In this document: positions 41,567-49,028 of the stretch, in pieces
Layout: each line of letters starts with the position of its first letter
Position numbering within the stretch: the first letter of the stretch is position 1
DNA from: Micromonospora_H sonneratiae
Lineage (GTDB): Bacteria > Actinomycetota > Actinomycetes > Mycobacteriales > Micromonosporaceae
Reading direction: 5' to 3'
Assembly (NCBI RefSeq): GCF_042679305.1
Contig: NZ_JBHTMP010000020.1
Location: forward strand, 49,672-113,671
Length of the DNA stretch: 64,000 bases
Position numbers and translations under genes: made by a program
The notes under the pieces: model-generated
Databases searched by the model: none
What the model saw: the letters and a program-made list of their open reading frames with translations, nothing else
Told to the model about the DNA's origin: nothing

Positions 41567-41974
41567 TCAGGACAGCCGGGACAGGTTGCCAGCCGCCCGC
41601 TCGATCACCAGGCACCGGTCCTCGACGTAGTCGATGCCGGCCGCCTCGGCGATCCGACGTGCCTCGGGCGAGACGATGCCGAGTTGCAGCCACACCGCCG
41701 GCGCGCCTATCGCGACCGCGTCGCGGACCACCGCCACGGCGTCCTGCGCCGGCCGGAACACGTCGACGAGGTCGACCGGGTGCGGAATGTCGGCCAGTGA
41801 GCGGTAGACCTTCTCACCGAACAGTTCGTCGGCCTCCGGGTTGACCGGGATGATCCGCCAGCCGTACCGCTGCATCTGTTGCGGCACGCTGTACGCCGCC
41901 TTCGCGGGGTTACGGGACGCGCCGACCACGGCGATCACCCGCGCGTCGGCCAGGATCTGTCGAGGAGTCCGCAC
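41567..41974 (-). CDS. CoA-binding (Rossmann) domain protein
   Basis: A 135-residue protein of the YccU/CoA-binding family, with V-I-A-V-V-G-A-S-R-N-P, K-A-A-Y-S-V-P-Q-Q-M, G-W-R-I-I-P-V-N-P and A-P-A-V-W-L-Q-L-G-I-V. The fold resembles the CoA-binding domain of succinyl-CoA synthetase, but the function is not defined. The GTG start has no clear ribosome site. It is directly convergent with the ArsR gene, with no spacer (stops at 41566/41567). Confidence 0.88.
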   Translation of the reverse strand: MRTPRQILADARVIAVVGASRNPAKAAYSVPQQMQRYGWRIIPVNPEADELFGEKVYRSLADIPHPVDLVDVFRPAQDAVAVVRDAVAIGAPAVWLQLGIVSPEARRIAEAAGIDYVEDRCLVIERAAGNLSRLS

Positions 41975-42022
41975 CTGGCGACTGTAACGCTGTTGCCGGG
42001 ACTGCTTCCGCTGATGGGTGGT

Positions 42023-43114
42023 CTACAGCAGGGCCAACTGCTCGACACCGGCCCCCGGGTCCGACCGGCGGGTCGGGGCGAACCCGAGGGCCCGCGATTC
42101 TGCCGGCGAGGTCGGGACCTGGGGTGGGGCCGCCGGCTCGGGTCGGTTCAGCCCGTGTCGGCGGGCCGCCGTCCGGACCCGGGCGGACACCTCGTGCTGG
42201 TAGGCCTTGGGCAGGTAGGAGCCGGTGCCGAACAGTTGGCGGTAGCGCGGTAGCAGCGCGGGAAACTCGCGGGCGAGCCAGGCCGCGTACCACTCGTTGG
42301 CGCCCGGGCGCAGATGTAGTGGTAACGGGGTGACGCTGGTCGCCCCGGCGGCGGCGATGGCCGAGACGGTCGCCTCGATCGACTCGTCGGTGTCGGTGAG
42401 CCCCGGCAGGATCGGTGCCATCAGCACGCCGACCGGGAGGCCGGCGTCGGTGACCGCGCGGACCGCGTCCAGCCGACGTCGTGGGCTCGGGGTGCCGGGT
42501 TCGACCGAGCGCCACAAGGCCTCGTCGACGAAGCCGACGGAGAAGGAGACGCCGACCGCGGTCACCTCCGCAGCCCTACGGAGCAGGGGCAGATCGCGCA
42601 GGATCAGGGTGCCCTTGGTCAGGATCGAGAACGGGTTGGCGAAGTCGGTCAGCGCTCTGATGATCTCTGGCATGAGCTGGTAGCGGCCCTCGGCCCGCTG
42701 GTAGCAGTCCACATTGCTGCCCATGGCGATGTGACCGCCGCGCCACTTCGGCGCGGCCAACTCGCGCCGGATCAGTTGACCCGCGTTGACCTTGACGATC
42801 ACCTTGCTGTCGAAGTCACGGCCCGGGTCCAGGTCGAGGTAGGTGTGCGTGTTACGGGCGAAGCAGTAGACACAGGCGTGGCTGCAGCCCCGGTACGGGT
42901 TGATCGTCCACTGGAACGGAACCCGTGACGTGCCCGGCACCCGGTTGATGATTGATTTGGCCTGCACCTCGTAGAAGGTCATGCCCGCAAAGCCCGGGGT
43001 GTCGAAGGTACGGGTGACCGCGCCAGGCAGCGCCAGCGGCAAGGGTGGAGCCGCTGGCGCTGCCTGATCGGGGACTCCCTGGTCGTGGGGAGCCGACAGG
43101 TTGTCCCAGCGCAT
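42023..43114 (-). CDS. Rv2578c-family radical SAM protein
   Basis: A 363-residue protein opening M-R-W-D-N-L-S with the radical SAM cluster motif C-S-H-A-C-V-Y-C after N-P-Y-R-G. It continues with M-G-S-N-V-D-C-Y-Q-R-A-E and I-L-T-K-G-T-L-I-L-R-D. This is the conserved Rv2578c/SplB-related family, thought to act in DNA repair. A near-perfect SOS box lies 9-24 bp before the start, which would make it LexA-regulated, as the M. tuberculosis gene is reported to be. The reaction is unknown. ATG 43114 fits the family start. Confidence 0.9.
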   Translation of the reverse strand: MRWDNLSAPHDQGVPDQAAPAAPPLPLALPGAVTRTFDTPGFAGMTFYEVQAKSIINRVPGTSRVPFQWTINPYRGCSHACVYCFARNTHTYLDLDPGRDFDSKVIVKVNAGQLIRRELAAPKWRGGHIAMGSNVDCYQRAEGRYQLMPEIIRALTDFANPFSILTKGTLILRDLPLLRRAAEVTAVGVSFSVGFVDEALWRSVEPGTPSPRRRLDAVRAVTDAGLPVGVLMAPILPGLTDTDESIEATVSAIAAAGATSVTPLPLHLRPGANEWYAAWLAREFPALLPRYRQLFGTGSYLPKAYQHEVSARVRTAARRHGLNRPEPAAPPQVPTSPAESRALGFAPTRRSDPGAGVEQLALL

Positions 43115-43122
43115 GACAGGAT

Positions 43123-43138
43123 TCGAACACGCGTACGA
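43123..43138. promoter_or_regulatory. SOS (LexA) box
   Basis: TCGAAC-ACGC-GTACGA differs by one base from the actinobacterial consensus TCGAAC-N4-GTTCGA; the flanking bases extend it to TTCGAAC-ACGC-GTACGAA. It sits 9 bp from the radical SAM start codon, overlapping the probable promoter. Confidence 0.7.
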
Positions 43139-43232
43139 ACCGCATGCAAGTTGGTTGTCGGGGTGTCGTGCCCCGACCGGACCCGCAACTGGATCCGGCT
43201 GGGCCCGCGACGAGTCCAGCCGGATCCGGGTG

Positions 43233-43261
43233 CAGCTCTGCCCGACGCTCAGCTCTGCCCG
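43233..43261. repeat. 12-bp repeat at the thioredoxin 3' end
   Basis: CAGCTCTGCCCG occurs at 43233 and 43250 (period 17). The second copy overlaps the stop codon and last codons of the thioredoxin gene. Confidence 0.55.
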
Positions 43262-43608
43262 GCGAGCTGCTTCCGGACGTCGTCCATGTCCAGTGCCTGG
43301 ACCTGGTCGATCAGCGACTCCAGTGCCGATTCCGGCAGGGCTCCGGGCTGGGCGAAGACGATGATGCCGTCCCGAACCGCCATGATCGTCGGGATGGAGC
43401 GGATGTCGAACTTGGCGGCGAGGGCCTGCTGCGCTTCGGTGTCCACCTTCCCGAAGACGATGTCCGGGTGCTTCTCCGACGAGCGTTCGTAGATCGGCGC
43501 GAACCGGACGCACGGCCCGCACCAGCTCGCCCAGAAGTCCACCAGGACGATGCCGTCCTGGCCGGTCACCTCGTCGAAGTTGGCCGTGGTCAGTTCAACG
43601 GTAGCCAT
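43249..43608 (-). CDS. trxA: thioredoxin
   Basis: A 119-residue thioredoxin-fold protein with the redox motif W-A-S-W-C-G-P-C and the cis-proline loop R-S-I-P-T-I-M. It reduces protein disulfides with electrons from thioredoxin reductase, which is not encoded nearby. The extended C-terminus (L-D-M-D-D-V-R-K-Q-L) is slightly longer than E. coli Trx. GGAGAGATCA precedes ATG 43608; longer upstream starts are not supported. Confidence 0.9.
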   Translation of the reverse strand: MATVELTTANFDEVTGQDGIVLVDFWASWCGPCVRFAPIYERSSEKHPDIVFGKVDTEAQQALAAKFDIRSIPTIMAVRDGIIVFAQPGALPESALESLIDQVQALDMDDVRKQLAGQS

Positions 43609-44179
43609 TGATCTCTCCGATCGTCGTGAATGTCTACGCCTGAGAGAACCTGTTCGCCGGCTGGGGAATTCCCGCCGATCCGGGGCTGAAACGCCCAGCG
43701 TGAACCGCTCAAGATACCGCAGGTTCATTGATGGCGATCTGTGACTCTGGTCACCGGGGCGAGGTGTGGAGGCGGTAGCTGAGAGTGATGGGAGCGTTTC
43801 CAGGTCAACGTGAGTACCCGCCTGGCCTGCGCCGGACACTTCCCGCCTGACTAGGGGGAATCGCTCCCGTAACGATCAGTTACAAGAGCATTTACTTTTA
43901 CGTTAAGTTACGTCACAAAGGAGTAACACTGGCTGATTTTCGGTGGCGGACCTCTTCTGCGGAGGGTTCCGTTCCGGCAGAATCTCTAGTCATCAGAGCG
44001 TGGACGGCGGGTGCCGGGGAGGGCCCCGCCGTTCACTGCGTCCGGCCTCCAATGCGCCCGGTTCTCGTTCGGTTCCTGCGGTGTGATGAATCGCCGCCAA
44101 TCGCGCCCCCAATGTCGCCTTAATCTTCGGTAAGGCATGCTGTGGCGTACTTCATCGCCATCTGTCGAAGGGCACAACG
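43609..44179. other. 571-bp intergenic region with an AT-rich island
   Basis: No convincing gene. The segment 43880-43925 is the most AT-rich stretch here and carries the inverted repeat and operator-like site at 43869-43908, followed by AAGGAG-TAACAC with no usable start. It probably holds divergent promoters for thioredoxin and the MaoC gene, giving the latter a 5' leader of perhaps 200 nt. Confidence 0.5.
43869..43908. promoter_or_regulatory. candidate CoA-regulon operators, site 3
   Basis: A perfect palindrome GTAAC-GATCA-GTTAC (43869-43883) overlaps GTTACAAG-N14-CGTTAAGT (43879-43908). Both relate to the sites at 34237 and 37991. They lie about 270 bp before the MaoC ATG. Confidence 0.45.
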
Positions 44180-44695
44180 ATGCAGTTCGGGCGCTACTAC
44201 GAGGAGTTCGAGGTCGGCGCGGTCTACCGGCACTGGCCGGGCAAGACCGTCACGGAGTACGACGACCACCTGTTCTGCCTGTTGACGATGAACCATCACC
44301 CGCTGCACATGGATGCCCATTACGCGGCGACCGCCAGTCAGTTCAAGCGCAACGTGGTGGTCGGCAACTACATCTACTCCCTTTTGCTCGGGATGTCCGT
44401 ACCTGACGTCAGCGGTAGGGCGATCGCGAACCTGGAGGTCGAGTCGCTGCGTCACGTGGCACCCACGTTCCACGGCGACACCATCTACGGCGAGACCACG
44501 GTGCTGGACAAGCGGGAGTCCGCCTCGAAGCCGGACCGGGGCGTGGTGTCCGTCGAGACCAGGGGCTACAACCAGGACGGCACGCTGGTCTGCGTCTTCC
44601 GGCGCCGGGTGATGGTCCCGACCCGGGCGTACGCCGCCGCGGCGGTGCCCGACGGTGTCGATCCCGAGCGCCCCAGTTTTCCCGAGCCCCGATAG
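44180..44695 (+). CDS. MaoC-family dehydratase (mesaconyl-CoA hydratase-like)
   Basis: A 171-residue hot-dog-fold hydratase. The MaoC motif with catalytic Asp/His is visible in D-D-H-L-F-C-L-L-T-M-N-H-H-P-L-H-M-D-A-H-Y-A, followed by V-V-G-N-Y-I-Y-S-L. The N-H-H-P-L-H-M-D form is typical of mesaconyl-CoA/beta-methylmalyl-CoA hydratases of the ethylmalonyl-CoA pathway, pairing well with the lyase at 34307. Assignment to that pathway rests on this motif, the lyase and the shared promoter motif, and is inference. GAAGGG is a modest ribosome site. Confidence 0.85.
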   Translation: MQFGRYYEEFEVGAVYRHWPGKTVTEYDDHLFCLLTMNHHPLHMDAHYAATASQFKRNVVVGNYIYSLLLGMSVPDVSGRAIANLEVESLRHVAPTFHGDTIYGETTVLDKRESASKPDRGVVSVETRGYNQDGTLVCVFRRRVMVPTRAYAAAAVPDGVDPERPSFPEPR

Positions 44696-44831
44696 CTCCG
44701 ATCCCCACTTCCGGGATTTGGGAGAATTGCTGGCACAACAGGGATTTCGTCCCCGCTCGACCCGGATGTGAAGGATCTCGTCCCGGCACCTGCCCGACGT
44801 TCGGGGCATATCCTGACGCCGGGAGGTTCCG

Positions 44832-45359
44832 ATGAGCCATTCCGTCTCCGAAGATCCGCCCGCTGACGGCCGACGCCCCGGTCCACCGGCCGTGGCTGCC
44901 TTTCCAGCGGTCGAATGGCAGTTGCTCACCCAACTACCGGGACGGGTCGTCGTCGCCGTGGCATCGGTGGAGCCGGACCGTCCGGAGCGCACCGTGGCCG
45001 AGACGTTGGCGGGCCTGGACGGGATAGCAGCCGGCCGGGTCTTCGACAGCGAGCTGGTCCGAGCGGTGGCAACCGCGATCTACACCGAATCGGACGACGT
45101 CGACCAGGATCGCGACCGGCTCGCCAAAGACCTCGGTCGGCCGAACGAGGTCTTCGCCGCCTGTCGGGTGGTGGTTCGACTGCTTGCCGCGCGGGCCGAT
45201 CCTGCCGATTCGGCCGCCTATCGGCAGTGGGTGCAGTCGGTGGCTGCCCGGGTCTGCCGGGCGGCCGGTGTCGACGCCGCCACGTTCGACGACGACCAGG
45301 TGACCCCCGGGGACCGGAGGTTCCTCGATGAGCTCGGGGTGGCGCTGGGCCTGGCCTGA
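44832..45359 (+). CDS. hypothetical protein
   Basis: A 175-residue soluble protein starting after GGGAGG. It is mainly helical and acidic; the middle (V-A-T-A-I-Y-T-E-S-D-D-V-D-Q-D-R-D-R) and C-terminus (D-D-D-Q-V-T-P-G-D-R-R-F-L-D-E-L) suggest a small alpha-helical bundle. No known family was recognised, nor signal peptide or membrane segment. It ends 35 bp before the TrmH gene and may be co-transcribed with it. Confidence 0.7.
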   Translation: MSHSVSEDPPADGRRPGPPAVAAFPAVEWQLLTQLPGRVVVAVASVEPDRPERTVAETLAGLDGIAAGRVFDSELVRAVATAIYTESDDVDQDRDRLAKDLGRPNEVFAACRVVVRLLAARADPADSAAYRQWVQSVAARVCRAAGVDAATFDDDQVTPGDRRFLDELGVALGLA

Positions 45360-45394
45360 GCTCCTCCGACCATGGGCCGTACCCTCTGCAGATC

Positions 45395-46012
45395 GTGGAG
45401 GACAACGAGGTCGGTGTGGGGCCGTGGCAGGGCGATCCGCCGACCGACCCACGGTACGACCCGGAACTTCTCGCCGACGGGGACCGGCGCAACGTGGTCG
45501 ACCGTTACCGGTACTGGCTGCATGATGCGATCGTCGCCGACCTCGACCAGCGCCGGCATGCCTTCCATGTCGCGATCGAGAACTGGCAGCACGACTTCAA
45601 CATCGGCACCGTGGTCCGCAATGCCAACGCCTTCCTCGCCGCCGAGGTGCACATCGTCGGCCGCCGGCGATGGAACCGGCGGGGCGCGATGGTGACGGAC
45701 CGCTACCAACACGTACGGCACCACGAGACGATCGAGGCCTTCCTGGACTGGGCCCGCGCCGAGGGGCTGCCGATCGTGGGCATCGACAATCTTCCCGGTT
45801 CCCGCCCGATGGAGACCGTGACCCTGCCGAGACGCTGCGTACTGCTCTTCGGGCAGGAGGGGCCGGGTCTGTCCGAGCCGGCCCGGGCGGCCTGCGACGA
45901 GCTGTTCTCCATCGCCCAGTACGGCTCCACCCGTTCCATCAACGCCGGGGTGGCCAGTGGGATCGCGATGCACGCGTGGATCCGGGCCCATGCCGGTGCG
46001 CCGCCCGGGTAG
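45395..46012 (+). CDS. SpoU/TrmH-family RNA 2'-O-methyltransferase
   Basis: A 205-residue SPOUT enzyme that methylates ribose in tRNA or rRNA with SAM. The three family motifs are present: N-I-G-T-V-V-R-N-A-N-A-F, L-L-F-G-Q-E-G-P-G-L-S and S-I-N-A-G-V-A-S-G-I-A-M. The knotted C-terminal fold is complete. The RNA target cannot be told. The GTG start has no strong ribosome site; a TACCCT hexamer lies 9 nt upstream. Confidence 0.9.
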   Translation: MEDNEVGVGPWQGDPPTDPRYDPELLADGDRRNVVDRYRYWLHDAIVADLDQRRHAFHVAIENWQHDFNIGTVVRNANAFLAAEVHIVGRRRWNRRGAMVTDRYQHVRHHETIEAFLDWARAEGLPIVGIDNLPGSRPMETVTLPRRCVLLFGQEGPGLSEPARAACDELFSIAQYGSTRSINAGVASGIAMHAWIRAHAGAPPG

Positions 46013-46984
46013 CTCGGGTCCGGCGCAGGCCGTCACCCGGCGACCTCCCGGTGGAGCGGGGGGCGGGGCAACCCCTGAGCTGCGTGCCGGCAATAAGCCT
46101 TTTAGTCCTATTACTTGCTGAATCGCCCATTCGGTCGGGTCGCCGGCGTTCCACGGTCGACGGCATCCTGCTGACGAAGTTGGCGGATTGGCCGTGTCGG
46201 GCTCCGGTTCCACCCGAAAGAGCTGCCCTAAAAAGGCCGGTTCGCCGGACTGCGAGGCAGCGATCCGGGAACTGTGGTTCCTGTGGGATCCATGGTGATT
46301 CGTCCAAGGTCCGGCGGACCGGTCCGGCCCCCGGATCCGCTACACGCCGACCCTCGGCCGGCGCTGTTCCGGTACCTGCCCGACGGGATCGGCGGGAACA
46401 CCCTCGGGCGGGTGCTGCTCTTTCGTCTGCCCGACGGGATTGGCGGGAACACCGTCGGGCGGGTGCTGCTCTTTCACCTGCCCGACGGGACCGGCGGGAA
46501 TACCGTGGCGAGCGCCGTCGTGCGTATTGCCAGCGGTACGGGGGAATCCGGTCGCCGGGTGCGGATCCGTGTCCCCGGTCGTGGCCGGCCGGTCGGACGA
46601 TCACCGACGTGCTCCGGTCCGGCGACGGGTCTGACGCCGTACGGGGTGCCGCCGGGGTCCACGCCGGGTCGGTGGCGGTCGGGGCAGGCCGGGCTGAGCC
46701 GGTGACGGTCGCCGAGGAGTTGGCGGTCGTCCCACGGGGTTCACTTCGTCGACGTCGTCCGCCCTGCTCCGGGTGCGCTGCTCGCGGGTACGGCGACCGG
46801 GCCCGACCAGGGGGACGCCGGGCCCGCCAGGCTCGCGAAGATCCACTTCGAAGGCCGACCAACTCCAATGTGGTCGGTAAAATCTCCGACAGACCGGAGT
46901 GCGTACGTCGGCGAGACTCGGGGAATGGGGCTCTATGCGATAGCCTGGCCAGCGAGCGCGGGTTGCCTCCTCAAGGGAGAGGTC
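46013..46984. other. about 970-bp region without a supported gene
   Basis: Long open frames exist on both strands but have shadow-like composition (Arg/Pro/Gly-rich, poor start context). The start of the region holds a low-GC patch (46092-46120, AATAAGCCTTTTAG and nearby). The middle carries the 51-bp minisatellite at 46376. The rest shows no tRNA, known RNA or domain that I can support. Confidence 0.6.
46376..46506. repeat. 51-bp minisatellite, about 2.5 copies
   Basis: Units at 46376, 46427 and 46478 share CTGCCCGACGGGAT-(C/T)-GGCGGGAA and GGGCGGGTGCTGCTCTTTC. The 51-bp period equals 17 codons; one plus-strand frame reads L-P-D-G-I-G-G-N-T-x-G-R-V-L-L-F in each unit, but lacks other signs of coding. 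Confidence 0.85.
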
Positions 46985-47065
46985 GTGGTGCACGACCTGA
47001 CCGAGTGGTTGCCACCCGAGCTTGTGTACGGTGCGCCCCCGCAGTACCCGCACGGGACGGCCTGA
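46985..47065 (+). CDS. possible 26-residue small protein
   Basis: GTG 46985 (or GTG 46988) follows AAGGGAGAG at good spacing. The sequence V-H-D-L-T-E-W-L-P-P-E-L-V-Y-G-A-P-P-Q-Y-P-H ends in G-T-A-stop. Composition is protein-like compared with the upstream stretch, which is less GC-rich at third positions. No family is recognised. It could also be a leader peptide for the downstream genes. Confidence 0.4.
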   Translation: MVHDLTEWLPPELVYGAPPQYPHGTA

Positions 47066-47098
47066 CGGCCCGACGGTGTGGGTGGGAGCGCAGAGCAG

Positions 47099-47129
47099 TT
47101 GATTCACCAAACGACATTTGACTGATACT
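47099..47129 (+). promoter_or_regulatory. possible sigma-70-type promoter
   Basis: TTGATT and TGATAC/GATACT are separated by 18-19 bp, in a local AT-rich stretch 54 bp before the small membrane protein gene at 47183. Confidence 0.4.
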
Positions 47130-47182
47130 CTGGGTATTGCTGCGGTACGGGAGACGGCGCCGCACGGAGAGGATGGCCCGCA

Positions 47183-47341
47183 ATGGTCAAGAAGTTCCTC
47201 ACCTGGGGCGGAATCGCCTTCCTGATTTTCTTCATCGCGTTCAAGCCCAACTCTGCTGCTGACGTGTTCAAGTCGCTCGGCGGTGGCATCGTGGACATCG
47301 CGCAGGGCTTCGGCGAGTTCGTCACCAACCTCGTCGCCTAG
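47183..47341 (+). CDS. 52-residue single-helix membrane protein
   Basis: M-V-K-K-F-L-T-W-G-G-I-A-F-L-I-F-F-I-A-F leads into a short linker (P-N-S-A-A-D-V) and an amphipathic helix ending in F-G-E-F-V-T-N-L-V-A. The basic N-terminus and one membrane helix give an N-in orientation. Preceded by GGAGAGG. It is only 6 bp upstream of the PH-domain gene, so the two form an operon. Function is unknown; small proteins of this pattern are widespread in actinobacteria. Confidence 0.78.
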   Translation: MVKKFLTWGGIAFLIFFIAFKPNSAADVFKSLGGGIVDIAQGFGEFVTNLVA

Positions 47342-47347
47342 CGTCCG

Positions 47348-48217
47348 ATGGGTAATCCGTCCGGCGAACCCCCCGAGCCCGACGACGAAACCGAGCGCCG
47401 GCGCCGGGAGCGAGACACCGAACCTATCCCACGTACCCGGCCCGACGACGGGCCGGGTATCAGCGATGACCCCGACTACCCGAGCGGTTCGTCCTATTCG
47501 GACACCTCCGGGTACGCCTACGAGGAACGCCGCTCCGGAACCAGGGCATGGGTCCGGGACGACGACGACTTCGACCGTCCTCCGCAGATCTCCGAGGACG
47601 AGCTTGCCGGTCTGCGGGTCGACGCCTCCGGGATGCCGACCGGCACCCGGCGGGTGCTCCCCCTGGAGGACGAGCCGACCTCACTGGTGGCCCGCTACCT
47701 CTTCCCGACCGAGCGCTACCGAGGCGAGTGGAAGCGGCACTGGGTCCACCTCGCCACGCCGTTGCTGATCGGCATCGCCGCGACGTTCGTGCTCGGCTAC
47801 CTGTCCGGGTTCCTGGCCGGCCAGGACGTGGGTGCGCTGACCTCGATCGCGGTGATCATCTGGTTCGGCGTGATGGGCTGGGTGGCCTGGAAGGTCGCCG
47901 ACTGGTACTACGACCGGTTCATCCTGACCAACAAGCGGGTGATGGTGGTCAACGGCATCATCACCCGCCGGGTGGCGATGATGCCGCTGGCCCGGGTCAC
48001 TGACATGAAGTACGAGCAGTCGCCGCTCGGTCGGGCCCTCAACTACGGCACCTTCGTACTGGAATCGGCGGGTCAGGAGCAGGCGTTGCGGGAGATCAAG
48101 CATCTTCCCAACCCGAACGAGCTCTACCTGCGGGTCGTCGAAGAGATGTACGAGCCGCAGGCCGTCGAAGCCCGCCTGGGCAAGGAGGCCGACGAGGCCA
48201 ACGACGATGGGGCGTGA
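47348..48217 (+). CDS. PH-domain (bPH2/YdbS-like) membrane protein
   Basis: A 289-residue protein. The acidic, disordered N-terminus (1-110) is rich in D-D-D. Two membrane helices (about 135-157 and 166-185) precede a bacterial PH domain that starts F-I-L-T-N-K-R-V-M-V-V-N-G-I-I-T-R-R-V and includes V-T-D-M-K-Y-E-Q-S and G-T-F-V-L-E-S-A-G-Q. YdbS/YdbT-type proteins have roles at the cell envelope, none defined here. No ribosome site precedes ATG 47348, suggesting translational coupling to the 52-residue protein. Confidence 0.88.
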   Translation: MGNPSGEPPEPDDETERRRRERDTEPIPRTRPDDGPGISDDPDYPSGSSYSDTSGYAYEERRSGTRAWVRDDDDFDRPPQISEDELAGLRVDASGMPTGTRRVLPLEDEPTSLVARYLFPTERYRGEWKRHWVHLATPLLIGIAATFVLGYLSGFLAGQDVGALTSIAVIIWFGVMGWVAWKVADWYYDRFILTNKRVMVVNGIITRRVAMMPLARVTDMKYEQSPLGRALNYGTFVLESAGQEQALREIKHLPNPNELYLRVVEEMYEPQAVEARLGKEADEANDDGA

Positions 48218-48320
48218 ACTTCTGCCCGAACATCGGAGCAGCCTGCACCCTTCTGCTGAAGACCTTGTACACCCGTGATGACAACCTTTCAGGTGGTACG
48301 GCGGGTATGGGAGGTGGCAG

Positions 48321-49028
48321 GTGGCGGCCAGGAACGCCCTGGAAGAGGAGTTCCGCGAATTCGTTGTGGCCCGATCCGCCGCCCTGCTGCGTACCGCCTA
48401 CCTGCTGGCGGGTGACTGGGCGACGGCCGAGGACCTGCTCCAGACCGCTCTCACCAAGACGTACCTGGCCTGGAAACGGTTAGGTGAGATCGAAGCGGTC
48501 GAACCGTACGCCCGGCGGGTCCTGGTCAACACCGCGACCAGTTGGTGGCGGCGGCGCTGGCACGGCGAGCGACCTACCGAGATGCTGCCGGAACTCGCCG
48601 GACCGGACCGGTTCGAAGAGCAGTTGGACCGCGATGTGCTGTGGCGGCACGTACGGGCGCTGCCCGTACGCCAGCGTGCCGTCCTGGTGCTGCGCTTCTA
48701 CGAGGACATGTCCGAGGCGCAGACCGCAGCCCTGCTCAACATCTCGGTCGGCACGGTGAAGAGCCAGACCGCCCGGGCACTCAACACGTTACGTCGACGG
48801 CTCGGAGACGAGGCCGCCGCAGAAATCGGCCCACTCGCCGAGAAACGATCCCGTACCGGGACGATTCAGGCTGCCGGGCCGGCTCCTGCCGTTCCGGCCC
48901 GGCCCGGCGGGGTGGAATCGGCGCGTCCTGCGACAGCCGAGCCGGCCCGACCTGAGGCCACCGAGCCGTGCCCGGCGCCATCCCGGCTGCGCCCGGTGTT
49001 GCCGATGGCGTCAGCAGAGGGCAGATGA
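48321..49028 (+). CDS. SigE-family ECF RNA polymerase sigma factor
   Basis: A 235-residue sigma factor. Region 2 contains A-A-L-L-R-T-A-Y-L-L-A-G-D-W-A-T-A-E-D-L-L-Q (core-binding and -10 melting), region 4 R-Q-R-A-V-L-V-L-R-F-Y-E-D-M-S-E-A-Q-T-A and S-V-G-T-V-K-S-Q-T-A-R-A-L. The family is the actinobacterial SigE-like group (Streptomyces-type naming). The last 70 residues are Ala/Pro-rich and dispensable-looking. GGGAGG precedes the GTG start. Its stop overlaps the next start (ATGA), so the membrane partner is translated with it. Confidence 0.92.
   Translation: MAARNALEEEFREFVVARSAALLRTAYLLAGDWATAEDLLQTALTKTYLAWKRLGEIEAVEPYARRVLVNTATSWWRRRWHGERPTEMLPELAGPDRFEEQLDRDVLWRHVRALPVRQRAVLVLRFYEDMSEAQTAALLNISVGTVKSQTARALNTLRRRLGDEAAAEIGPLAEKRSRTGTIQAAGPAPAVPARPGGVESARPATAEPARPEATEPCPAPSRLRPVLPMASAEGR

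Noticed and set aside
43109..43140. Possible tRNA 3' fragment or attachment site (minus-strand GTTCGAATCC)
   Set aside because: No T-stem pairing or other tRNA arms form; the sequence is explained by the SOS box and the conserved start of the radical SAM gene.
43926..44088. Short plus-strand frame after AAGGAG in the trx-MaoC gap
   Set aside because: There is no valid start codon at the right spacing and the downstream GTG frame (V-A-D-L-F-C-G-G) looks random.
45939..46868. A 309-codon minus-strand frame over the 51-bp repeat
   Set aside because: Composition is Arg/Ala/Gly-rich with poor start context, no domain, and overlaps the end of TrmH.
45670..47121. A 483-codon plus-strand frame overlapping TrmH and the gene-poor region
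   Set aside because: It overlaps the TrmH gene in another frame, is dominated by Arg/Pro/Gly and has no family motif; typical shadow frame of GC-rich DNA.
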